Shown: one piece after another, positions 50,801 through 53,273 of the stretch
Numbering within the stretch: position 1 is the first letter of the stretch
Layout: each line of letters begins with the position of its first letter
Assembly (NCBI GenBank): GCA_032622095.1
Contig: CP136067.1
Coordinates: 59,499,899 to 59,563,898, forward strand
From: Siphonodentalium dalli
Lineage: Eukaryota > Mollusca > Scaphopoda > Gadilida > Siphonodentaliidae
Reading direction: 5' to 3'
DNA length: 64,000 nt
Made by a program: the position numbers and the translations under genes
The notes under the pieces: model-generated
Databases searched by the model: none
Seen by the model: the letters and a program-made list of their open reading frames with translations, nothing else
Told to the model about the DNA's origin: nothing

Positions 50801-52962
50801 AATTAAAAATTAGTTTATTACCAATAAATAATCACAACAATACCAATTCAAGTACAGGCTCATCTAACAGTACAGGCAATCGACTGGACGTCACCAATTA
50901 TGGGCTCATTTAACGACACATGTAATCGATGGGCTCATCTAACAGCACATGTAATCGACTGGCTCATCTAACAGCACATGTAATCAACGTGCTCATCTAC
51001 TGGCACATGTAATGACAGGCTCATCTAACTGTTACTAATGGCACATGTAATCGGCGGGCTCATCTAATGGCACATGTAATCGACTGGCTCATCTAACTAT
51101 TACAAATGGCACATGTCATCAATGGGCTAATCTAACGGCACATGTAATTGATGTGCTTGTCTAATGGCATATGTAATCAATGTACTCATCTAACCATACT
51201 ATTGGCACATGTAATCAACGGGCTCATCTAACGGCACATGCAATCAAGATGCTCCTCTAATGCCACATGTAATCAAAGTGCTCATCTAATTGTTACTAAC
51301 GGTTCATGTAATCAACGGGCTCGTCTAACGGCACATGTAATCAACGTGCTCGTCTAACGGCATATGTAATCAATGTGCTCATCTAACCATTACTAATGGC
51401 ACATGTAATCAACGGGCTCATCTAATGGCACATGTAATCAACGTGCTCATCTAATGGCACATGTAATCAATGTGCTCATCTAACTATTACTAACGGTTCA
51501 TGTAATCAACGGGCTCATCTAATGGCACATGTAATCAACGTGCTTGTCTAATGGCATATGTAATCAACATGCTCATCTAACCGTTACTAATGGCACATGT
51601 AATCAACGGGCTCATCTAACGGCACATGTAATCCACAGGCTGTTATCACTTCTCTATTTTCATGAATAATGTAAGATTACTATAAATTTAGGAATATGTG
51701 TATGTATGTATCCGCACACCAACTACCACAAGATACTGTTTCTGGCCATAATTTCCACCGTATTCTATCCAAAACTCATGTCAGATTACCGAAGCCATGG
51801 TGAACTGTGACCTTGAAATCTGCATTGTTGACGCTGGATTTACTTACGAAATTAGTGATGTGGGATCCATGTTTAATTGAAGTATAAAACACTGTGTTTG
51901 CTGGGCACATTGTGTGAACTGCAATGCCTTGAATAGCATTGATTTTCAGCAACATATAAAGAAAGCACATACTGTACAATTAAAGGTACTCAATCCGATT
52001 CGATGGTCCCCATATCATCAGATTACTAAACAACAACATTTTTTGGAAAGCCCCTTCTGTTATCAGAATCGATTAACTGCCCAAATATAATGCTAACTAT
52101 AGTATAAAATTGCCCAAAACATGTTATTTATCAACATTTTTTTAAATGAAATTTGCCCGGATTGTCTATTATCTAACACCCAAGGTCACTTGATTTCAGA
52201 GTTATCCACCTTCATCCGCAATTTGGTCCGAGACCTTCAGCTTAACGAATATATGCCAGGCTGCCAAAAATTACATATCTCGAGAAATAGCAAATTTAAA
52301 AAATCAATATCTTGACTCAAATCAAATATTTTTTACCCCCCGAAGCCAAAGAAATATCAATTGGGTGGGGGTGTTAAATTGGATTATGTGTCTTTAATTG
52401 ATTATATTAAAACATATTGAAGATTCTTCAGAAATGGCCATGATTGGCCTTAAATTTCAGAATAAAGAGCCTTGAAATTTATTATGTCACAACGAAACTA
52501 AACATCTCCATGTAATATGGAATTCATTGATGACATATAGTTTTCTCATTGATCTTCATTACGCTCTGCTTTGTGGCTATTTCAGACACAAGTCTGAACT
52601 GTGGGTAACCATATATGTATGCCCAATGATAACAATGTCGTATTCTTCTTTTATATGTAGAAATTTGTATTATATCATCACTGAAGAAGGCTAGGTGGCC
52701 GAAAGACTTTGAAATAGAGTATTTCTTCATTTATATAATATACTAAACAAGTCTATCAAATTTAAATTACAGAGTATCAGACTTCAATGAAAAGAACAGC
52801 ATGACCGCCACTAATCTTGCCGTGTGTTGGTGGCCGACGATTTTGAGGATAGAGTTTAATTCAATGGAGAAGTGGAATCAGTATGCCGGAATTCCAGAAT
52901 TCATTCTGTGTACTCTAATAGAACAGTATGATTTCCTTTTCTGTGGAGGGAATCAAGTGTGA
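14691..52962 (+). CDS. ARHGAP35: p190-type RhoGAP, C-terminal 471 codons in ten exons (partial gene)
   Basis: Exons: 14691-14811, 17509-17760, 19067-19222, 19906-19964, 26564-26716, 41408-41576, 42570-42647, 43463-43594, 50211-50316 and 52773-52962. All have AG/GT borders, consistent phases, and total 1,416 nt with the stop. The product resembles the C-terminal third of vertebrate p190RhoGAP: an Asp-Tyr linker, a Ser-Ser-Leu-Glu-Arg motif, a Ser/Asp patch, a basic stretch, then the GAP domain starting at a Pro-Leu-Leu-Val-Glu-Lys-Cys motif. It should stimulate GTP hydrolysis by Rho GTPases and so damp actomyosin contractility. The arginine finger is Arg in Gly-Ile-Tyr-Arg-Val (codon 42593-42595). 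The conserved Lys in Leu-Lys-Gln-Phe-Phe and the Asn in Thr-Asn-Leu-Ala-Val-Cys are present. ARHGAP35 and ARHGAP5 are vertebrate paralogues, so the symbol stands for the shared orthologue. The N-terminal exons are not in this window. Confidence 0.93.
15097..16875 (+). mobile_element. Non-autonomous Helitron, 1,779 bp
   Basis: The 5' end is TCTATATATATAAAACCCG. The 3' end is CTAG, preceded by a perfect 7-bp hairpin (CCCGTCA-TTTTG-TGACGGG, 16846-16864) eleven bases from the terminus. It lies between A (15096) and T (16876), the AT target expected of Helitrons, with no target duplication. No Rep/helicase frame is present. Just after the 5' end is a TG-rich simple repeat (15118-15165). The 3' half holds three tandem copies of a roughly 300-330-bp unit. 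Confidence 0.85.
15986..16800 (+). repeat. Three tandem 300-330-bp units inside the Helitron
   Basis: Starts near 15986, 16313 and 16609. Shared phrases are GAATTGAGCCTGTTTCAGTT, GGGTTGGGGAGATG, AATACAGTTTTATTGAAATA, GGGCCGCGCAGTGCAG and AATACAGGTTCCAAAGG. The third copy is shorter and more diverged. Open frames across this block are by-products of the repeat. Confidence 0.8.
16936..17156. mobile_element. Double-hairpin MITE, family A (copy 2, complete)
   Basis: 221 bp from TTAA to TTAA. The ends CCCTTCCATGACAGGAGC and GCTCCCGTCATGAAAGGG are inverted. Two internal palindromes carry GCATTCTCTTATA. TTAA target duplication and CCC termini are the piggyBac signature; there is no coding capacity. 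Confidence 0.85.
17361..17497. mobile_element. Truncated family A MITE abutting a splice acceptor
   Basis: Holds one palindrome (CCAGTGCATTCTCTTATATA mirrored by TATATAAGAGAATGCACTGG) and the family right end GCAGCTCCCATCATGAAAAG. The left third is missing. The acceptor TTTTTGTAG of the next exon begins immediately after it. Confidence 0.75.
17509..17760 (+). CDS. ARHGAP35: RhoGAP exon 2 of window: two YxxP motifs
   Basis: 252 nt, phase 1 in and out, donor GTGAGT. Encodes a Ser/Asp start and Phe-Ser-Ser-Leu-Glu-Arg-Glu (like Thr-Ser-Ser-Leu-Glu-Arg in vertebrates). A basic run (Lys-Arg-Lys-Ser-Lys-Gln-Lys) follows, then Gly-Tyr-Ala-Val-Pro (Tyr codon 17655) and Ile-Tyr-Ala-Ile-Pro (Tyr codon 17691). 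In vertebrate p190, a phosphorylated YxxP tyrosine recruits the p120RasGAP SH2 domains. The two sites here are plausible equivalents twelve residues apart. Confidence 0.9.
17787..18010. mobile_element. TTAA-type MITE, family B (copy 2)
   Basis: Opens CCTTTCTTTACTAAATACTC. Includes an internal AGATAATAAGTTCAAC / GTTGAACTTATTATCTGA hairpin and closes near TTTATAACTGAATGGGATAG. The ends are eroded. It lies just after the exon 2 donor. Confidence 0.65.
18347..18485. repeat. Long imperfect foldback
   Basis: Left-arm phrases ATCTCACACTCGTCCTATTTTATACG, AATTTATCAACC and TTTGAGCC are mirrored by GGCTCAAA, GGTTGATAAATT and CGTATAAAATAG...GTGAGAT around a 12-base centre. The arms are about 63 bp. It is a foldback MITE or hairpin relic in the intron. 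Confidence 0.75.
19067..19222 (+). CDS. ARHGAP35: RhoGAP exon 3 of window: Ser/Asp patch and basic stretch
   Basis: 156 nt, acceptor ATTTCAG, donor GTACTA, phase 1 both ends. Encodes Ser-Ile-Ser-Glu-Gly-Ser-Asp-Gly-Gly-Glu-Asp-Asp, then a Lys/Arg-rich segment. It corresponds to the Ser-Val-Gly-Ser-Asp-Asp-Glu segment of vertebrate p190. Confidence 0.85.
19223..19905 (+). other. Short intron, nothing recognised
   Basis: GT...AG intron of 683 bp. No repeat family or RNA gene was recognised. Confidence 0.6.
19906..19964 (+). CDS. ARHGAP35: RhoGAP exon 4 of window (59 nt)
   Basis: Acceptor TTTACAG, donor GTAAGT, phase 1 in and phase 0 out. Encodes about 20 residues ending Phe-Ala-Thr-Ile-Pro-Arg. 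Too short for a domain. Accepted because the borders are strong and it converts phase 1 to the phase 0 that the next exon needs. Confidence 0.75.
20380..20530. mobile_element. Family A MITE (copy 4, degraded)
   Basis: Starts TTAACCCTTTCATGATGAAAG. The two hairpins survive only as half-arms (AAGAGAATGCACTGGCTTAC and CCAATGCATTCTCTTATA). The right end is lost. Confidence 0.7.
20967..21400. repeat. Hairpin-headed repeat, ACCATAC type (copy 1)
   Basis: A hairpin (GTTTACCCATACCATAG / GTATGGTAAAC) leads into CGTCCGTCTGTCTGTCCGTC. Two tandem bodies follow with GATAACTCAAA, AACCAAATTTTGTATATGGG, CAGATCGAGTTCGAAT and a GTTATG-CCCTTTTTC end. A second copy is at 42228-42395. Confidence 0.7.
21401..22359. 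other. Intron sequence, no gene
   Basis: Positions 22050-22136 hold a remnant of a family A hairpin (GCGCATTCTCTTATATAAATGCC). Positions 22160-22225 match 42397-42465 (TTGTGTTATGTACATTTGTC, ACAGTATACTCTATAATTCA), a dispersed repeat. Otherwise nothing recognised. Confidence 0.45.
22360..22570. repeat. Hairpin-headed repeat, single body
   Basis: Contains AAAACTTGACTTATGCTTTG, GGCGTCCGGATAGCTCAAAC, ACCGATTTCATTCGTATTTG, GTATATGGGTCTGTTGC and GAGTTATGGGAC. It shares the module order of 39870-40300. Confidence 0.55.
22571..24060. other. Intron sequence, nothing recognised
   Basis: Short open frames only. No exon with supported borders and no clear repeat structure was seen. Confidence 0.4.
24066..24640. 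repeat. Hairpin-headed repeat, CTCAACTT type, three internal bodies
   Basis: The hairpin CTCAACTTTAC/GTAAAGTTTGAG is followed by CATCGTCCGTGTGTGCG. Three roughly 150-bp bodies follow: GAACGAGTCATTTTGGGGTC, CCAAAAAACA-GGCTGCC, GCCATTTTGGATTTCAAAAT. It closes with CGCAAAGTTGAGCTAC. Open frames here are repeat artefacts. Confidence 0.65.
24916..25193. mobile_element. TTAA-flanked MITE, family F
   Basis: TTAACCCTTTCAGTGCCAGG at the left and CCTGGCACT...TGAAAGAGTTAA at the right form inverted ends. Next to the left end, GGCCGATCTAATCGGCC makes a small hairpin. A stray half of a family A hairpin follows at 25251-25285. Confidence 0.7.
25725..26215. repeat. Hairpin-type repeat body, two tandem copies of about 135 bp
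   Basis: CACCAAACTTCATATGGA, CGGGGTGACCTC-AGATGGG, TTACTCTTTG-TGACTAAATC and a TCATCC/CTCATCTG phrase occur twice (about 25880 and 25995). Related in style to the body at 24205-24600. Confidence 0.6.
26564..26716 (+). CDS. ARHGAP35: RhoGAP exon 5 of window: charged helix
   Basis: 153 nt, acceptor GTTTGTAG, donor GTGAGC, phase 0 both ends, so it can be skipped without shifting frame. The C-terminal half is almost entirely Lys/Arg/Glu/Gln (Arg-Lys-Lys-Glu-Glu-Arg-Lys-Gln-Lys) and continues into the next exon, predicting a long single helix or coiled coil. Vertebrate p190 has a polybasic, phospholipid-binding segment at this place before the GAP domain. Confidence 0.88.
26837..27841. mobile_element. 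TIR element of about 1 kb with terminal hairpin
   Basis: The left end is a strong hairpin (26837-26945: GACAAATCTCGATGTCTCCC mirrored, loop ATTCC). The right end (27783-27841) repeats the same motif inverted (CGGGCGACA, AATGTCTCCCGA, GCGGGCAACA). The interior is less AT-rich than its surroundings. On the minus strand it has two adjoining open stretches (27507-27310, then 27320-27114) that could be a decayed captured coding sequence; no domain was recognised. Confidence 0.6.
27842..28400. other. Intron sequence, nothing recognised
   Basis: AT-rich, no gene. Two diverged copies of a phrase with TTTGGT-TATG-A and AGCT-ATTGTCACGATAA (27915-27990, 28105-28180) suggest an old repeat body. Confidence 0.4.
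28400..29225. repeat. Compound direct and inverted repeat
   Basis: ATATACACAGACAAATGTTA units of about 48 bp repeat three times (28680-28806). Two direct copies of a roughly 177-bp unit follow (about 28805-28980 and 28981-29158). The short unit and part of the long unit are also mutual inverted complements (GTTATTATTAACTCAGCAGC versus GCTGCTGAGTTAATAATAAC). CATGGTTTCACTCCAAGG also appears in both orientations. Confidence 0.75.
29447..29575. mobile_element. Family A MITE (copy 7, one hairpin)
   Basis: Carries CCTTTCCATGACTGGAGC, the hairpin GCATTCTCTTATATACGCGA, GGGAGACTTGTATAAGAGAA, and a CTCCTGTCATG end. Terminal TTAA is not preserved. Confidence 0.65.
29576..32613. other. Long intron stretch, no gene recognised
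   Basis: AT-rich. An 86-codon plus-strand frame at 32104-32364 has a fairly protein-like composition (rich in Asp, Glu, Lys, Leu). It lacks recognisable domains and supported splice sites, so it is listed only as an unrecognised frame. Confidence 0.4.
32614..33305 (+). repeat. 41-bp minisatellite with dimeric order (17 units)
   Basis: The unit is ACAGTGTATATATCCAAATR plus CATGAACCAATGTCCCTTTAA, where R is G or A. Seventeen units, nearly identical; one (the third) is shortened. The R base mostly alternates G-A-G-A, which gives an 82-bp higher-order period over much of the array. It continues beyond the inserted MITE. Confidence 0.95.
33306..33662. mobile_element. piggyBac-like MITE (A-related) inserted in the minisatellite
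   Basis: 357 bp with ends CCCTTTACCCAACAGAA and CTGTTGGGTAAAGGG, flanked by TTAA at 33302-33305 and 33663-33666. Two near-perfect 70-bp hairpins lie inside (33332-33400, 33453-33526), built from CCAATGCATTCTCTTATATA and GTCGAC or AGGTCGCC centres. Removing it with one TTAA restores the 41-bp register exactly. Confidence 0.93.
33663..33748 (+). repeat. Two distal units of the 41-bp minisatellite
   Basis: One A-type and one G-type unit resume directly after the MITE and end at CCCTTTGAACCC. Confidence 0.93.
33749..36350. other. Intron sequence, no gene; homopolymer G and C runs
   Basis: Contains a C-run near 34470-34480 and a G-run of about 15 at 34802-34816. Otherwise AT-rich with short frames only. 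Confidence 0.45.
36351..36564. mobile_element. TTAA-type MITE, family B (copy 3)
   Basis: Starts TTAACCCAATCAATACTAAA and ends TTTAGAAAGAGTTAA. Core phrases ATTTCCTGAACATCCCTCCA and ATAACTGATGGGAGAATCC are present. Confidence 0.75.
37390..37500. mobile_element. Family A MITE (copy 9, half element)
   Basis: One hairpin (GGCCAATGTATTCTC / GAGAATGCATTGGCAC) and the end AGCTCCAGTCATGGAAGGTTTAA. The left half is missing. Confidence 0.65.
37501..38368 (+). other. Intron stretch that may hold the alternative promoter
   Basis: No gene seen. An AT-rich TTTTTATAATGTTTTATATT lies about 100 bp before the ATG at 38369 and could serve as a core promoter. A TGA in frame with that ATG sits at 38339-38341. 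Both are suggestive only. Confidence 0.35.
38369..38602 (+). CDS. ARHGAP35: Candidate alternative first exon encoding a dual-acylation N-terminus
   Basis: 78 codons beginning Met-Gly-Cys-Ala-Ser-Ser. Gly2 with Ser6 fits the N-myristoylation consensus, and Cys3 is a typical palmitoylation site. The rest is Asn/Asp- and Ser-rich and ends Ser-Pro-Lys-Pro-Lys-Lys-Arg-Lys at donor AAG|GTAGAT (38603). The donor is phase 0, as is the next RhoGAP exon (41408). An in-frame TGA lies 30 bases upstream of the ATG. Spliced product: 78 + 224 = 302 residues, a membrane-anchored RhoGAP domain without the tyrosine linker. The frame itself reads on into a family B MITE, which supports ending the exon at the donor. 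No transcript evidence is available, and the donor lacks G at +5. Confidence 0.55.
38638..38850. mobile_element. TTAA-type MITE, family B (copy 4)
   Basis: Opens ACCCTTTCTATGTTTAATGG, with GGATTCTCCCATCCAGTTAT, GGAGGGGTGTTCAGGAAA and a TTATTATCTGAACATTTCCT end. It lies 36 bases after the candidate donor at 38603. Confidence 0.7.
38851..39869. other. Intron sequence, nothing recognised
   Basis: Two diverged direct copies of a TATAGATTGTTTTGGTAT / CGATTTGTTC-TCGGTTTAGAAA passage (38858-38950 and 39007-39110). No gene. Confidence 0.4.
39870..40300. repeat. Hairpin-headed repeat, GTCGAG type
   Basis: A perfect 11-bp hairpin GTCGAGTTTTT-C-AAAAACTCGAC (39873-39895), then GGCGGTTGGCGGGAAGG. Two bodies follow with ATAACT, ACGGATTCAA, ATTTGGTAT-TAGGTCTATTGC and CCGGAGTTATGGGTC. 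Confidence 0.7.
40998..41210. mobile_element. TTAA-type MITE, family B (copy 5)
   Basis: Starts TTTAACTTTCTTTACTAAAT. Includes GGATTCTTCCGTCAGTTT and GGGAAATGTTCAGATAATAA; the right end is degraded. It lies about 200 bp before the exon at 41408. Confidence 0.65.
41408..41576 (+). CDS. ARHGAP35: RhoGAP exon 6 of window: basic helix and GAP domain start
   Basis: 169 nt, acceptor GTTACAG, donor GTACGT, phase 0 in and phase 1 out. The first 20 codons are nearly all Glu/Lys/Arg/Gln. Then comes Pro-Gly-Ile-Pro-Leu-Leu-Val-Glu-Lys-Cys, which opens the RhoGAP fold and aligns with Pro-Ile-Pro-Ile-Phe-Ile-Glu-Arg-Cys of vertebrate p190. It would be the first shared exon of the long and the putative short isoform. 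Confidence 0.92.
41577..42569 (+). other. Intron with an ACCATAC-type repeat
   Basis: GT...AG intron. Positions 42228-42395 repeat the module of 20967 (ACCCATACCATAGTATGGTA then CCGTCTGTCTGTCTG). Positions 42397-42465 match 22160-22225. No other feature was seen. Confidence 0.7.
42570..42647 (+). CDS. ARHGAP35: RhoGAP exon 7 of window: arginine finger
   Basis: 78 nt, phase 1 both ends. Encodes Gly-Leu-Glu-Val-Glu-Gly-Ile-Tyr-Arg-Val-Pro-Gly-Asn. The Arg (42593-42595) is the catalytic finger that stabilises the GTP hydrolysis transition state on Rho proteins. The exon end and its donor are the first unit of a four-fold tandem duplication (42635-42782). Confidence 0.95.
42635..42782 (+). repeat. 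4 x 37-bp tandem duplication of exon end plus 5' splice site
   Basis: Each unit is AGATTTAATGAAGGTATGTG followed by TTCAAGTGACTTGTATT, with one to three differences. Each carries the donor AAG|GTATGT, at 42648, 42685, 42722 and 42759. Beyond the first donor, the reading frame meets TAG at 42671-42673. Confidence 0.97.
43196..43421. mobile_element. Double-hairpin MITE, family A (copy 10, complete)
   Basis: 226 bp from TTAA to TTAA with ends CCCTCCCATGAATGGAGC and GCTCCCATTCTGAAAGTG. The second hairpin, CTCTTATATATGTGAGGCTC...ACTCACATATATAAGAGAAT, is well kept. It lies 42 bp before the next exon. Confidence 0.85.
43463..43594 (+). CDS. ARHGAP35: RhoGAP exon 8 of window: GAP core
   Basis: 132 nt, acceptor TTTCTCAG, donor GTGAGC, phase 1 both ends. 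Encodes Ala-Thr-Ala-Leu-Lys-Gln-Phe-Phe and Glu-Pro-Val-Ile-Pro, the conserved Lys helix and the Pro-rich turn of RhoGAP domains. Confidence 0.94.
43755..44199. mobile_element. MITE with about 70-bp inverted ends, family D (copy 1)
   Basis: AAAGGTACTCAATCCGATCA at the left mirrors TGATCGGATTGAGTACCTTT at the right. The arms extend to GGCTTCGGGGGTAAAAAATA. TTAA (or TA) stands at both borders. Inside is an 80-bp loopless palindrome (43821-43901). Relatives lie at 49140-49655 (inverted) and 51983-52398. Confidence 0.85.
44200..45546 (+). mobile_element. 5'-truncated LINE (L1/Tx1-like), 3' end
   Basis: The coding end (to 44951) is followed by about 600 bp of untranslated sequence and an A-rich tail (45526-45545, AAAAAAAATAAAAAATAAA). 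It has the same orientation as the host gene. The 5' border coincides with the end of a family D MITE. Confidence 0.75.
44217..44951 (+). pseudogene. LINE ORF2 C-terminal fragment with CCHC knuckle
   Basis: Open from 44217; the first ATG is at 44259 (231 codons from there with the stop). It contains a Leu-Gln-Trp-Leu-Gln-Phe-Arg-Ile segment, Ile-Gly-Thr-Asn-Lys-Phe-Leu, and a Cys-x2-Cys...His-x4-Cys knuckle followed by Pro (Glu-Thr-Ile-Ser-His-Ile-Cys-Trp-Tyr-Cys-Pro). This is the usual C-terminus of L1/Tx1-type ORF2. Endonuclease and reverse transcriptase are missing, so it is a dead fragment. Confidence 0.8.
45547..46397. other. Intron sequence, nothing recognised
   Basis: AT-rich. Degenerate echoes of a TATGATGACACACCCCTGACC / TGTATAG passage (45868-45900, 46028-46060) resemble 39007-39040. 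Confidence 0.4.
46399..46639. mobile_element. TTAA-type MITE, family B (copy 6, complete)
   Basis: TTAACCCTTTCTATACTAAA at the left and TTTAGTATTAAAAAGGGTTAA at the right are inverted, with TTAA at both borders. Confidence 0.82.
47112..47421. mobile_element. Whole-length palindromic MITE, family E
   Basis: TTAAAGGGGTACTGTATACT mirrors AGTGTACACTACCCCTTTAA. The arms run about 150 bp each (TGGGACCATCTCCTTTTATA, AGCCATGGATTAGTGCAAAA) to an inner GGTAATTATAATGAAAATAA hairpin. It forms one long foldback. The 79-codon frame across it is an artefact. Confidence 0.9.
47895..48957. repeat. Duplicated blocks around a family C MITE
   Basis: Two direct duplications. 47895-47985 recurs as 48353-48447 inside the MITE (GTAATGGTGT-GTAAAGAGTG, ACAACATCAGTTGATATTGT). 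48188-48279 recurs as 48865-48957 flanking the MITE (GTTCACAGTTGTT-CCTGAA, TTGCCTCCTCAAATTTGTTT). Confidence 0.85.
48275..48864. mobile_element. Palindromic MITE, family C (copy 2, complete)
   Basis: AAGCCTGCAAATAGTGTGTC mirrors GACACACTATTTGCAGGCTT. The arms continue through CATTTGCA-AATGAGG and GAATTTAGTGACGCTATCCC, about 80-90 bp. The interior carries a copy of neighbouring intron sequence. Confidence 0.85.
49140..49656 (-). mobile_element. Family D MITE (copy 2, inverted, partial)
   Basis: Ends GGATTGAGTACCTTTAA at the right. The interior matches the 44040-44110 region of copy 1 in reverse (GCCATAACAAATTGTCATTG, AAACATCTGTTCTTAAAGAT). It contains a G-run at 49267-49280. The left terminus is not preserved. 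Confidence 0.7.
50211..50316 (+). CDS. ARHGAP35: RhoGAP exon 9 of window
   Basis: 106 nt, acceptor TATTTTCAG, donor GTGAGT, phase 1 in and phase 2 out. Encodes Leu-Leu-Ala-Leu-Arg-Gly-Val-Ile-Lys-Lys-Leu-Pro and Asp-Tyr-Leu-Ile-Thr-His-Leu-Lys-Lys. These match the Leu-Lys-x-Phe-Pro and Ile-Ser-His-Leu helices of the p190 GAP domain. Confidence 0.94.
50850..51640. repeat. Degenerate tandem array, about 28-bp unit
   Basis: The consensus is GGCACATGTAATCAACGGG followed by CTCATCTAA, repeated about 27 times, with sporadic CCATTACTAAT spacers between units. The units are clearly diverged, so the array is old or poorly homogenised. It lies in the intron between exons 9 and 10 of the window. Confidence 0.9.
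51983..52398. mobile_element. Family D MITE (copy 3)
   Basis: TTAAAGGTACTCAATCCGAT at the left. TTTTTTACCCCCCGAAGCCA and GGATTATGTGTCTTTAA at the right. TTAA at both borders; the right end is diverged. Confidence 0.78.
52773..52962 (+). CDS. ARHGAP35: RhoGAP terminal exon with stop
   Basis: Acceptor AATTACAG. The phase 2 junction rebuilds Lys before Val-Ser-Asp-Phe-Asn. Encodes Met-Thr-Ala-Thr-Asn-Leu-Ala-Val-Cys-Trp-Trp-Pro-Thr (the conserved Asn helix of RhoGAP), then Glu-Gln-Tyr-Asp-Phe-Leu-Phe. The stop TGA is at 52960-52962. Vertebrate p190 continues for about 50 Pro/Ser-rich residues beyond this point; here the protein ends almost at the domain edge. A cryptic GTATGA donor exists at 52926, but reading on to the stop keeps the Gln-x-x-Phe-x-Phe similarity. 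Confidence 0.92.
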
Positions 52963-53273
52963 CATACTTCAATTTGAATCTCATCCTCCGCAAACTTAAT
53001 TATCACCAAAGTTTCATTTTCTCATCAGCAAAAACCAGAACATCACACTATCATCATTATCTTTATCATCATCAAACATGTTGCTCCACTGGAAAAAATT
53101 CTTCTTCATACCCATTAGTGTCTTTTATTAGTTTTGTTAAATTAAAAGATAGTGAATGCCATTTCGTGAATACTTGTGTGGTTTTGAGGCAATAGAATGG
53201 TAGGATTGATTAGTGGTATTATGTACTAATTGGGCCTATGCTATTGACCGTGTATAGAACAGATAAAATAAAT
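52963..53273 (+). other. Probable 3' UTR
   Basis: AT-rich tail after the stop. The first canonical AATAAA signal is at 53267-53272. Other AATAAA copies further on make the true end uncertain. Confidence 0.45.

Noticed and set aside
50850-51640. CRISPR-like appearance of the CACATGTAATC array
   Set aside because: The variable parts are diverged copies of one another, not unrelated spacers.
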